Notes under the pieces: model-generated
Databases searched by the model: none
Told to the model about the DNA's origin: nothing
Seen by the model: only the letters and a program-made list of their open reading frames with translations
In this document: positions 1-6,532 of the stretch, in pieces
Layout of the letters: every line of letters begins with the position of its first letter
Numbering within the stretch: the first letter of the stretch is position 1
Assembly (NCBI GenBank): GCA_036503065.1
Contig: DASXXM010000447.1
Coordinates: forward strand, 1-10,906
DNA from: DATEPR01 sp036503065
GTDB lineage: Bacteria; Actinomycetota; Actinomycetes; Mycobacteriales; Pseudonocardiaceae
Direction of reading: 5' to 3'
Length of the DNA stretch: 10,906 nucleotides
Translations under genes and position numbers: made by a program

Positions 1-828
1 GGCGGCAGGGAACTCGTTGCCTGGGCGGTTGAGGGCGAGCGAGCGGGTTTCTCGACGCTGGCCACCCTCGACCGCATGGTCTACGACAGCTACGAGTGCC
101 TGACCACGCTCGCCGCGGCCGCCGCCGTGACCGAGCGGATCAGGCTGACCACCGCGATCATGATCGCGCCGCTGCGCACCGACACCGCGCTGCTGGCCAA
201 GCAGGCGGCCACCGTCGACCGGATCGCCGACGGCAGGCTCGTGCTCGGCGTCGCGGTCGGCGCCCGACCCGACGACTTCACCGCCAGCGGCGCCGCGCAC
301 CGGACGCGGGGACGCAGGCTGGACCACCAACTCGCTGAGCTGCGCCAGATCTGGGCCGGCGAGCGACGGGGTTTCGCGGGCGGGATCGGGCCACGCCCGA
401 CCCGGCAGGGCGGCCCCGAGTTGGTCCTCGGTGGACACTCGCCGGCAGCCATCGCCAGGGCCGCCGCGCACGGCGACGGGTGGATCTCCGGCAGCGGTGG
501 TCCCGGCATGTTCGCCGGCGGCGCCGCGGCCGTCCGGGCGGCGTGGCGGGACGCGGCCCGGCCGGGTCGGCCCCGGCTGCTGGCGTTGGCCTACTTCGCG
601 CTGGGCGACGACGCCCAGGCGGCGGCCACCGAACACCTGCACGACTACTACGGTTTCGCGCCACCGTACGCGCAGCTCGTCGCGAACAACGCGGCCGTCG
701 GCGCGGACGGCGTCGCGGCCACGGTCGATGCGTTCGAGCGGGCCGGTTGTGACGAGTTGATCATGGTGCCGTGCTCGGCCGGGATCGAGCAGGTCAAACT
801 GCTCAGTGCCGTGTTGACGAAATCCTGA
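1..828 (+). CDS. LLM-class (luciferase-like, F420/FMN) oxidoreductase, 5' end missing
   Basis: The reading frame is open from base 1 and ends with TGA at 826-828, so 275 residues are visible and the start lies left of the window. The visible part looks like the bacterial luciferase-like monooxygenase fold. It has a run of Ala followed by VTERIRLTTAIMIAPLR, then LLAKQAATVDRIADGRLVLGVAVG and a later LVLGGHSPAAIARAAAHGDGW, the usual barrel strand-helix landmarks of this family. Such enzymes use F420 or FMN to oxidise or reduce small substrates and act in the cytoplasm. In polyketide clusters they often serve as tailoring reductases or monooxygenases. A strong terminator follows at once, so this gene ends its own transcript and is not in the PKS operon. 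It may be a cluster tailoring gene or an unrelated neighbour. The cofactor cannot be decided from what is visible. Confidence 0.88.
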   Translation, partial: GGRELVAWAVEGERAGFSTLATLDRMVYDSYECLTTLAAAAAVTERIRLTTAIMIAPLRTDTALLAKQAATVDRIADGRLVLGVAVGARPDDFTASGAAHRTRGRRLDHQLAELRQIWAGERRGFAGGIGPRPTRQGGPELVLGGHSPAAIARAAAHGDGWISGSGGPGMFAGGAAAVRAAWRDAARPGRPRLLALAYFALGDDAQAAATEHLHDYYGFAPPYAQLVANNAAVGADGVAATVDAFERAGCDELIMVPCSAGIEQVKLLSAVLTKS

Positions 829-841
829 TCCGGATCGTTTT

Positions 842-877
842 CGAATGGCCCCGCCACCGGCGGGGCCATTCGCTTTT
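842..877 (+). terminator. Intrinsic (rho-independent) terminator after the LLM gene
   Basis: A perfect 14-bp inverted repeat (CGAATGGCCCCGCC at 842-855 and its complement at 859-872) with a 3-base loop is followed by CTTTT at 873-877. It starts 13 bases after the LLM stop codon. The T run lies on the + side only, so it terminates rightward transcription. It marks the boundary between the LLM transcript and the PKS operon. Confidence 0.85.
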
Positions 878-1025
878 CTGGGCAAAGGTGCCTATCACGG
901 TCAGGACAAGTGGCCCACGACGGTGGGACCCCGTCGGTGTGGACTCAGACCAAGCAACCTGGGAGATGACAACATCTGCTGGCGCACAAAGGGAAACAAC
1001 CGTCCACACCAGACGAGGTCGATTG
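878..1025 (+). promoter_or_regulatory. Upstream region of the PKS operon with a widely spaced inverted repeat
   Basis: This 148-base gap lies between the terminator and the first gene of the ten-gene operon, so its promoter is expected here. I see no convincing -35/-10 pair. Visible structure includes a perfect 9-bp inverted repeat (GGTGTGGAC at 936-944 and GTCCACACC at 1002-1010, 57 bases apart) and a short CCCAC/GTGGG dyad at 914-927. The stretch from about 945 to 1000 is less GC-rich than its surroundings. GAGG at 1015-1018 is a ribosome-binding site for the gene starting at 1026. The promoter role is inferred from position. Confidence 0.5.
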
Positions 1026-1358
1026 ATGAACAGGTCATTGATTGTCGCGAAGATGCTGCCACAGTCCGAACGGGAGGTCGCGGCGATCTGGGGTGAGTCC
1101 GACCAGACCGAACTGCCGCGGGTCGCCGGTGTCCTGCACCGCTCGCTGTGGCGACTCGGCGACCTGTACGTGCACCTGCTGGAGACCGAACAGACCGGCG
1201 CCGAAACCGTGGAAACCGCGCGGCGCCACCCGGAGTTCGCGCGGATCAGCGACCGGCTCCTGCCCTACATCAGCCCGTACCTGCCGACCTGGCGCTCGCC
1301 GAAGGACGCCCAGGCGCAGTGCTTCTACGAGTACGCGCCCACCGGCGCGCTGCGATGA
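1026..1358 (+). CDS. TcmI-family polyketide cyclase
   Basis: This is a 110-residue single-domain protein of the TcmI family, small dimeric ferredoxin-like (alpha+beta) proteins that close a later ring of an aromatic polyketide made by type II PKS. Family landmarks are SDQTELPRVAGVLHRSLWRL (residues 25-44), DLYVHLLE (46-53, with the conserved His50) and the C-terminal YISPYLPTW...AQCFYEY (81-103). Length matches TcmI and its spore-pigment and pentangular relatives (about 105-115). The start at 1026 is chosen because GAGG lies 7 bases upstream and the family N-terminus begins here. The frame stays open further upstream, but that part runs over the terminator. It is the first gene of the operon and is followed by the ACP. 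By homology it should act after the TcmN-like aromatase, cyclising a distal ring without a cofactor. The regiochemistry cannot be read from sequence. Confidence 0.9.
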   Translation: MNRSLIVAKMLPQSEREVAAIWGESDQTELPRVAGVLHRSLWRLGDLYVHLLETEQTGAETVETARRHPEFARISDRLLPYISPYLPTWRSPKDAQAQCFYEYAPTGALR

Positions 1359-1399
1359 CCCGCATCACCACAAGAAGGTTGACGACAAAGGAGGTCGGC

Positions 1400-1657
1400 A
1401 TGACAAGGCAAATCGGCTTGGACATTCGCGGCGAGCTGGACGACATCGTGGTCCGGGCGGCGGGCGTGTCGCAGGCGACGCTGGATACCGCGGGTGACCA
1501 GCCGCTGGTGGACCTGGGGTTGGACTCGTTGGCCGCCATGGAACTCCAGTCGATCACGCAGGCCCGCTACGGCGTGCGTATCCCGGACGAGTCCCTGGAG
1601 ATGAGCCTGCCGCAGATCGCGCACTTCGTCACGACGCGCCTGACCGAGGAGGCATGA
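1400..1657 (+). CDS. Type II PKS acyl carrier protein
   Basis: This 85-residue acyl carrier protein carries the growing poly-beta-ketone on a 4'-phosphopantetheine arm. The attachment motif is DLGLDSLAAMEL, with Ser43 as the modified residue, placed at the start of helix 2 as usual. Length and the acidic C-terminal half fit stand-alone type II PKS carriers. The start at 1400 is preceded by a very strong ribosome-binding site (AAAGGAGG around 1387-1394). An alternative in-frame ATG at 1355 overlaps the stop of the cyclase gene as ATGA and would add 15 residues rich in Arg and Thr, but it lacks a visible ribosome-binding site. The gene sits between the two cyclase genes and ends just before the aromatase/cyclase gene. 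It should be loaded with malonyl groups by the host malonyl-CoA:ACP transacylase, since no acyltransferase gene is in the window. Confidence 0.95.
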   Translation: MTRQIGLDIRGELDDIVVRAAGVSQATLDTAGDQPLVDLGLDSLAAMELQSITQARYGVRIPDESLEMSLPQIAHFVTTRLTEEA

Positions 1658-1658
1658 G

Positions 1659-2126
1659 ATGAGCGGACACACCGAGCAGAGCATCGTGATCAGGGCGCCG
1701 TTCGAACTGGTCTGGGACATGACCAACGACGTCCCGAGCTGGCCGGACCTGTTCACCGAGTACGCGGCCGCCACGGTACTGGAACGTGACGGCGAGACCG
1801 TCACGTTCCGGCTGACCATGCACCCGGACGAGAACGGCAAGGTCTGGAGCTGGGTCAGCCAGCGCACGCCGGACCTGGCGCGCCGCGAGGTGTACGCGCA
1901 CCGCGTGGAGACCGGGCCGTTCGAGCACATGAACATCTACTGGACCTACCGCGAGGAAGACGACGGCGTCCGCATGACGTGGATCCAGGACTTCCGGATG
2001 AAGCCGAGTGCCCCGGTCGACGACGAGCAGATGACCGACCGGCTCAACACCAACTCGCCCGTCCAGCTCAACGTGATCAAACGCAAGATCGAGGCCGCCG
2101 CCGCGCGGCTGGCCAACATCCGCTGA
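1659..2126 (+). CDS. TcmN/WhiE-type SRPBCC aromatase/cyclase
   Basis: This is a 155-residue single-domain START/SRPBCC (helix-grip) protein of the polyketide aromatase/cyclase family, which folds the nascent chain on the ACP and aromatises the first ring. The N-terminus IVIRAPFELVWDMTNDVPSW is the typical family opening. Residues matching pocket positions I recall for TcmN ARO/CYC appear at the same numbers: Trp28, Tyr35, Trp65, Arg69, Met91, Trp95 and Gln110. This points to the monodomain class acting on unreduced chains (C9-C14 first ring), in keeping with the lack of a ketoreductase gene. The gene begins one base after the ACP stop and uses GAGGAGG at 1646-1652. A nearer ATG at 1654 reads only two codons before a stop. 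The family call is firm; the regiospecificity is inferred. Confidence 0.93.
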   Translation: MSGHTEQSIVIRAPFELVWDMTNDVPSWPDLFTEYAAATVLERDGETVTFRLTMHPDENGKVWSWVSQRTPDLARREVYAHRVETGPFEHMNIYWTYREEDDGVRMTWIQDFRMKPSAPVDDEQMTDRLNTNSPVQLNVIKRKIEAAAARLANIR

Positions 2127-2146
2127 ACACCCTGCATGGAGATCCG

Positions 2147-2560
2147 ATGACCACCACCAGTAAAACGGTCGCACGTAGCGACATCCCGCCCAACACCCGC
2201 CGCGGCGCCGAGATCCGCGTGCTGCTCGGCCCCGCGACGGTCGGCGCCACCACGGGCTTCCTCGGCGTTGCCACGCTGGAACCGGGCGAGAGCATCGCCG
2301 AGCACTACCACCCCTACAGCGAGGAATTCCTCTACGTGATCTCGGGGAGCCTCACCGTCGACCTGGACGGCGAGCCGACCGTGGTGCCGGCCGACAGTGG
2401 CGTGCTGGTACCGATCAACGCGCGGCACCGGCTGCGCAACACCGGTACCGAGCAGGTCCGCGCCGTGTTCCACCTGTGCCCATTGGCACCCCGGCCCGAA
2501 CTGGGGCACGTGGACACCGAGACGGCCGTTGAGGCTGCCGATTTCGCGAGGCGGGCATGA
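2147..2560 (+). CDS. Cupin protein (WhiE ORFII-like, polyketide cluster cupin)
   Basis: This 137-residue single-domain cupin has both metal-binding motifs. Motif 1 is EHYHPYSEEFLYVISG, giving His53, His55 and Glu60 plus Gly67. Motif 2 is GVLVPINARHRLRNTG, giving His94 and the trailing Asn98. A divalent metal site is therefore intact. Cupins of this kind sit next to ketosynthase genes in spore-pigment (whiE ORFII) and pentangular clusters. There they are thought to assist cyclisation or oxidation of the polyketide, though the reaction is poorly defined. The start is set by GGAG at 2138-2141, 5 bases upstream. The stop overlaps the KS alpha start as ATGA, so the two are probably translationally coupled. 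Its placement immediately before KS alpha is the same as in whiE. A role in ring formation is inferred only. Confidence 0.9.
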   Translation: MTTTSKTVARSDIPPNTRRGAEIRVLLGPATVGATTGFLGVATLEPGESIAEHYHPYSEEFLYVISGSLTVDLDGEPTVVPADSGVLVPINARHRLRNTGTEQVRAVFHLCPLAPRPELGHVDTETAVEAADFARRA

Positions 2561-3855
2561 GTGCCACGGGTTTATCCGACAAAACACTACGTAGAACCGT
2601 TGTCACCGGGATCGGTGTCGTCGCGCCGGGCGGGCTGACCAGGAAGGACTTCTGGTCGTGCATCACCGCCGGCCGCACGGCGACCCGACGGATCACCATG
2701 TTCGACGCGTCGACGTTCCGCTCCCAGGTGGCCGCCGAGTGCGACTTCGACCCGGCCGCGGCCGGGCTGTCGCCGAGGGACATCCGGCGGTCGGACCGGT
2801 ACATCCAGTTCGGCCTCGTCGCCGCGGCCGAAGCGCTGGCCGACAGCGGCCTCGACCTGGACGGCGAGTGGCTGCGCAACCGGACCGGCGTCGTGATGGG
2901 TTCGGCCGTCGGCGGCACGACCGCGCTGGAGGCCGAGTACGTGGTCGTCAGCAACCAGGGCCGGGACTGGCTGGTGGACCACGACTACGCGGGCCCGTTC
3001 ATCTACCAGGCGCTGGTGCCCAGCAGCCTGGCGGCGGACATCGCGGTGCACCACGGCGTGCACGGCCCGGTCCAGGTCGTGTCCACCGGCTGCACGTCGG
3101 GCATCGACGCGATCGGCTACGCCCACCAGCTCGTGCAGGACGGCGAGGCGGACGTGGTGATCGCGGGCGCGTCGGACTCGCCGCTGTCGCCGGTGACGGC
3201 CGCGTCGTTCGACGCGATCAAGGCGACCACACCGAACAACTCCGATCCAGAGCACGCATCGCGGCCGTTCGACGCGCAGCGCAGCGGGTTCGTGCTCGGC
3301 GAGGGTGCCGCGGTGCTGATCCTGGAGGAGCTGTCGCACGCGCTGCGCCGCAACGCGCCGATCTACTGCGAGGTCACCGGCTATGCCGCGCGCAGCAACG
3401 GTTTCCACATGACCGGCCTGCGGCCCGACGGCCTCGAGATGTCGCTGGCGATCGACGAGACCATGCGCCAGTCCCGGCTCAACCCCGAGGACGTGTCCTA
3501 CATCTGCGCCCACGGCTCCGGCACCCGCCAGAACGACCGGCACGAGACCGCCGCGTTCAAGCGGTCGCTGGGCCAGGCCGCGTACTTCATCCCGGTCAGC
3601 TCGATCAAGTCCATGGTCGGGCACTCGCTGGGCGCGATCGGCGCGATCGAGATGGCCGCGTGCGCGCTGGCCATCAACACCAACGTGGTGCCGCCGACCG
3701 CGAACTGGGCCAACCGCGACCCGGAGTGCGACCTGGACTACACCCCGAACACCGCCCGTGAGCTGCCGGTGCACGCCGCGCTGTCGGTGGGCAGCGGGTT
3801 CGGCGGGTTCCAGTCGGCCATGATGTTCCGCCGCCTGACGGCGGTGTCGGCGTGA
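2557..3855 (+). CDS. Type II PKS ketosynthase alpha (KS alpha)
   Basis: This 432-residue condensing enzyme pairs with the chain-length factor to build the poly-beta-ketone from malonyl-ACP in the cytoplasm. The thiolase-fold signatures are complete. The nucleophile is Cys179 in VVSTGCTSGIDA, the catalytic histidines are His319 (CAHGSGT) and His356 (GHSLGAIGAIE), and the conserved Lys351 precedes the latter. The segment NQGRDWLVDHDYAGPFIYQALVPSSLAA (in pieces, residues 133-160) resembles spore-pigment and pentangular KS alpha proteins. ATG at 2557 overlaps the cupin stop, with GAGG at 2548-2551. The first 13 codons are odd. They include TTA (Leu6, 2572-2574), AAA, ACA, CTA and AGA, all rare in this GC-rich DNA, and TTA is used in frame nowhere else in the window. 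This may tie expression to a bldA-type tRNA. The stop overlaps the GTG start of the next gene. Confidence 0.97.
   Translation: MSATGLSDKTLRRTVVTGIGVVAPGGLTRKDFWSCITAGRTATRRITMFDASTFRSQVAAECDFDPAAAGLSPRDIRRSDRYIQFGLVAAAEALADSGLDLDGEWLRNRTGVVMGSAVGGTTALEAEYVVVSNQGRDWLVDHDYAGPFIYQALVPSSLAADIAVHHGVHGPVQVVSTGCTSGIDAIGYAHQLVQDGEADVVIAGASDSPLSPVTAASFDAIKATTPNNSDPEHASRPFDAQRSGFVLGEGAAVLILEELSHALRRNAPIYCEVTGYAARSNGFHMTGLRPDGLEMSLAIDETMRQSRLNPEDVSYICAHGSGTRQNDRHETAAFKRSLGQAAYFIPVSSIKSMVGHSLGAIGAIEMAACALAINTNVVPPTANWANRDPECDLDYTPNTARELPVHAALSVGSGFGGFQSAMMFRRLTAVSA
2572..2574 (+). promoter_or_regulatory. In-frame TTA codon (possible bldA-type translational control)
   Basis: Codon 6 of KS alpha is TTA. 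I read the whole + strand for TTA and found no other in a real coding frame; those at 4529-4532 and 9524-9527 are out of frame. In Streptomyces, TTA codons need the developmentally regulated bldA tRNA. Whether this host uses the same control is not shown here. Confidence 0.6.
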
Positions 3856-5096
3856 CGCGGCGAGGGGTGATCACCGGGCTCGGCGTGGTGGCACCGAGCG
3901 GGATGACCGCGGACGAGCACTGGGACACGGTCACCGCCGGCAAGAACAAGCTGGCCGAGATCAGCCTGTTCGACGCGTCCGGCTACCCGGTCAAGCTGGC
4001 GGGCGAGGTGCGCGACTTCGACGTCACCGGCCAGGTGGACGGCAGGCTCAAGGTGCAGACCGACCGCTGGACGTGGATGGCGTTGGTGGCCGCGGAGCAG
4101 GCGCTGGCCGACGCCGGTGTCGACGTGTCCACCGTGGACCCGGACGAGCTGTCGGTGGTGCTGGCCAGTTCGTCCGGCGGCAACCAGTTCGGCCAGCGCG
4201 AGCTGCAACGGCTGTGGAGTCAGCCGGACCGGACCGTCGGCGCCTACCAGTCGATCGCGTGGTTCTACGCGGCGACGGTCGGCCAGCTCTCCATCAAGCA
4301 CCAGGCCAAGGGCCCCAGCAGCGTGCTGGTGTCCGAGAGCACCGGCGGCCTGGAGAGCCTCGGGCACGCGGCCCGCACGATCAACCGGGGCAGCTCGGTG
4401 GTGCTGGCCGGCGGCCTCGAAGCGCCGCTGAGCCCGTACGCGCTGGCCTGCCAGCTGGGCAGCGGGCGCCTGTCGACCTGCCGCGATCCGCTGCGGGCGT
4501 ACCGGCCGTTCGACGCGGACGCCACCGGTTACGTGCCGGGGGAGGGCGGCGCGGTCCTCATCGTGGAGGCACTCGACCACGCCCTGGCCAGGGGCGCCAC
4601 GATCTACGGCGAGATCGCAGGCTGGGGCTCGACACACGACGGCCGGCACACCGTGCCCGGCTCCGGCGGCTCCGCGGCGCAGTACGCCCGTGCGATGCGC
4701 CTTGCGTTGGCACAGGCCGGGATCGAGCCGTCCGATGTGGACCTGGTCATCCCGGACGCGCTCGGCGTGCCCGAGTTCGACCGCACCGAGACCGAGGCGA
4801 TCGACGACGTGTTCGGCACGCACGGCGTCCCGGTCACCAGCCACAAGGCGCTCACCGGCCGGCTGTACCAGGGCGGCTCGGCACTGGACGTGGTGACCGC
4901 CCTGCTGGCCCTGCGCACCCAGGTGGTGCCGGGCAACGCGGGCTCCGACAACCCGGCCTGCGACCTGGACTTCGTGCCGGCCACTCGAGAATCCACAGTG
5001 GACTCCGTGCTGGTCGGGGCACGCGGGTTCGACGGCTACAACAGTTCCGTGCTGCTGCGCCGGTACGTGCCGGCCGAGACAGGAGAACGACGATGA
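3852..5096 (+). CDS. Type II PKS chain-length factor (KS beta, CLF)
   Basis: This 414-residue ketosynthase homologue lacks the active-site Cys. It forms a heterodimer with KS alpha and sets the chain length. The fold markers are present: ITGLGVVAPSG at the N-terminus, GGNQFGQRELQRLW (109-122), AYQSIAWFYAATVGQLSIK (131-149), LSTCRDPLRAYRPFDADATG and GYVPGEGGAVLIVEA. Catalytic His positions are lost, as usual for a CLF. At the position where the KS has Cys and most CLFs have Gln, this protein has Ser163 (LVSESTGGLESLGHA, codon AGC at 4338-4340). The start is GTG at 3852, overlapping the KS alpha stop as GTGA with no good ribosome-binding site, so translation is probably coupled. That matches the 1:1 stoichiometry expected. 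Chain length cannot be predicted reliably by eye. Confidence 0.96.
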   Translation: MTRRGVITGLGVVAPSGMTADEHWDTVTAGKNKLAEISLFDASGYPVKLAGEVRDFDVTGQVDGRLKVQTDRWTWMALVAAEQALADAGVDVSTVDPDELSVVLASSSGGNQFGQRELQRLWSQPDRTVGAYQSIAWFYAATVGQLSIKHQAKGPSSVLVSESTGGLESLGHAARTINRGSSVVLAGGLEAPLSPYALACQLGSGRLSTCRDPLRAYRPFDADATGYVPGEGGAVLIVEALDHALARGATIYGEIAGWGSTHDGRHTVPGSGGSAAQYARAMRLALAQAGIEPSDVDLVIPDALGVPEFDRTETEAIDDVFGTHGVPVTSHKALTGRLYQGGSALDVVTALLALRTQVVPGNAGSDNPACDLDFVPATRESTVDSVLVGARGFDGYNSSVLLRRYVPAETGERR

Positions 5097-5422
5097 ACGA
5101 AAAGCGGGCTCGGGTGGTGTTCCTGATCAGGGTGCCGGCCGCGCGCACGCAGGACTTCCTGGACGCCTACCAGCAGATCCGCTACGAGGTGGCCAACGGC
5201 GTGCCGGGCCACATCGTGGACCAGGTCTGCCAGTCGCCCGCCGACCCGGAACAGTGGCTGATCACCAGCGAGTGGGACTCGATGGCCTCGTTCGAGGCGT
5301 GGGAAAAGAGCGAAGGCCACCGTACTCTGGTCCGCCCGATGCGGGAGTGCATGGCGGAGGCCAGGTCGATCCGGTTCGACGTCCGCGTCGAGACGTCCCG
5401 GCAGGAAGCGGGGGTCCGGTGA
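5093..5422 (+). CDS. ABM-family (antibiotic biosynthesis monooxygenase) protein
   Basis: This 109-residue single-domain protein has the dimeric ferredoxin-like ABM fold. Recognisable parts are RVVFLIRVPAARTQDFLDAY (7-26), VPGHIVDQVCQSPADPEQWL (38-57), TSEWDSMASFEAWEKSEGHR (59-78) and RSIRFDVRVET near the end. Close relatives accompany spore-pigment, pradimicin-type and other pentangular type II PKS clusters. ABM enzymes such as ActVA-Orf6 oxidise anthrone-like intermediates to quinones without metal or flavin. In pentangular pathways the group is also implicated in ring formation. The start ATG overlaps the CLF stop (ATGA), with GGAG at 5082-5085. The stop TGA shares its last base with the next start. 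A role in early oxidation or cyclisation of the nascent polyphenol is inferred from family and neighbours. Confidence 0.88.
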   Translation: MNEKRARVVFLIRVPAARTQDFLDAYQQIRYEVANGVPGHIVDQVCQSPADPEQWLITSEWDSMASFEAWEKSEGHRTLVRPMRECMAEARSIRFDVRVETSRQEAGVR

Positions 5423-5883
5423 TGTTCCCGATCATGACCGTGTGGGTGCTGGCCGCCTCCGGCATCCAGCTCGGCACGCTGTGGATCATGAAGCTGTCCA
5501 TCCTGCCGATGCTCAACTCCCTGCCCTACGACCGGTACGTGACCACGGCACAGCTCATCGACATGCACGCCTTCCACCCGATCGCGGTATGGAACGGCGT
5601 GATCTGTGCCGGCATCGGGTTCGCCGCGGCGGCGGAGTCGCCGAACTCGGCGACGGCCGCGATGTTCGTGTTCGGGTCGCTGGCCATGATCATCGTCGGC
5701 ATCGCGTCCGAGGGCTTCAACCGGCCGATCTGGCGGCAGATCGAGCACTGGAGCCCGGAGCGCATTGCCCCCGGTTGGGACCGCAAGCGGTCGCACTGGC
5801 ACCTCGCGCACCAGGTGCGCACCTACGCCGCCATCGCCGCGATCGCCGCCTACGTCGCGGCGTTCGTCCTGGGAACCGCGTGA
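5422..5883 (+). CDS. DUF1772 / anthrone-oxygenase-like integral membrane protein
   Basis: This 153-residue membrane protein has four likely transmembrane helices, at about residues 5-25, 53-71, 77-96 and 134-151. The DUF1772 pattern is visible. MKLSILPMLNSLPYDRYVTT follows helix 1, EGFNRPIWRQIEHW follows helix 3, and a WHLAHQVRTYAAIAA segment leads into helix 4. The family includes fungal anthrone oxygenases (the HypC type), which convert anthrones to anthraquinones. Bacterial members have few proven functions. Placement inside the polyketide operon, right after the ABM gene, makes an oxidation step the likeliest job. The start is ATG 5422, sharing a base with the preceding stop; GTG at 5419 is an alternative adding one residue. 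The call of membrane protein is firm, the family is likely and the reaction is inferred. Confidence 0.75.
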   Translation: MFPIMTVWVLAASGIQLGTLWIMKLSILPMLNSLPYDRYVTTAQLIDMHAFHPIAVWNGVICAGIGFAAAAESPNSATAAMFVFGSLAMIIVGIASEGFNRPIWRQIEHWSPERIAPGWDRKRSHWHLAHQVRTYAAIAAIAAYVAAFVLGTA

Positions 5884-5893
5884 GGAGCATTCG

Positions 5894-6532
5894 ATGAAAC
5901 TGGTGGTACTCGGCCCGACCGGCCGGATCGGCAGGCAGGTGGTGCGCAGGGCGCTCACCGAAGGGCACTGGGTGACGGCGGTGTCGCGGCACCCGGACGC
6001 GGTCACCTGCGTGCACGACAACCTCACCGTGGTCCCCGGCGACGTGCTGGCGCGCGAGACGCTGTACGCCCCGCTGGCCGCCGCCGACGCGGTGGTGTTC
6101 GCGGTCGGCTCGCCCGGCCGTGGGCCGACGATCGTGCGCTCCCAGGGGATCGCGACGGTGGCGAAGGTCATGCGCGCCACCAACGTCGCGCGGCTGATCG
6201 TGCTGTCGCCGAGCGCGGTCGCGATCAGCCCGCGCGCCACGCCGGCCAGGAAGCTCACGTTGCGCTTCGTCACGCACAAGTTGGAGCGCAACCCGTTCAA
6301 CGACGTCGAGCGGATGGAGGACGAACTGCGCCACACCGACCTGGACTGGTCGATCGTGCGGTCGAGCAGCCTGCGCGACTCGGCGCCGACCGGGTCCTAT
6401 GTGGTCGTACCGGACGGGGAACTGCGGCGCGAGCGGCCGGTGGCAGTGCCCGACCTGGCCGACTTCGTGGTCCGGCACGCCGCGGACCGCACCGCCCGGC
6501 ACGACACCGTGACCGTGACGGGCCCGGCGTGA
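5894..6532 (+). CDS. NAD(P)-binding NmrA/atypical-SDR family protein
   Basis: This 212-residue protein has an N-terminal Rossmann fold. KLVVLGPTGRIGRQVVRRAL contains the glycine motif G7-x-x-G10-x-x-G13 of atypical SDRs. It continues with TAVSRHPDA (28-36), whose Arg32 could bind the NADP phosphate, then VVPGDVL (46-52), ADAVVFAVGS (64-73), RLIVLSPSAV (100-109) and DWSIVRSSSLRD (151-162). These are standard landmarks of the NAD(P)H-binding (NmrA-like) family. The canonical Tyr-xxx-Lys of classical SDRs is not seen at the expected place. The protein may therefore be a reductase of an unusual type, an epimerase-like enzyme or a redox sensor. It starts 10 bases after the DUF1772 gene with GAGGAG upstream. 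Its stop overlaps the next start as GTGA. A tailoring reduction is possible; it is not a typical C9 ketoreductase of type II PKS. Confidence 0.85.
   Translation: MKLVVLGPTGRIGRQVVRRALTEGHWVTAVSRHPDAVTCVHDNLTVVPGDVLARETLYAPLAAADAVVFAVGSPGRGPTIVRSQGIATVAKVMRATNVARLIVLSPSAVAISPRATPARKLTLRFVTHKLERNPFNDVERMEDELRHTDLDWSIVRSSSLRDSAPTGSYVVVPDGELRRERPVAVPDLADFVVRHAADRTARHDTVTVTGPA

Noticed and set aside
771..1025. Upstream extension of the TcmI-like cyclase frame
   Set aside because: It runs back through the LLM stop region and the intrinsic terminator. The family N-terminus and the ribosome-binding site both point to 1026.
2587..4844. Long minus-strand frames opposite KS alpha and CLF (395 and 368 codons)
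   Set aside because: They mirror the codon-position bias of the real ketosynthase genes and show no family motif.
5894..6532. Reading the NAD(P)-binding protein as the missing C9 ketoreductase
   Set aside because: The type II PKS ketoreductases are classical SDRs of about 260 residues with Ser-Tyr-Lys. This protein is 212 residues, atypical and lacks that arrangement.
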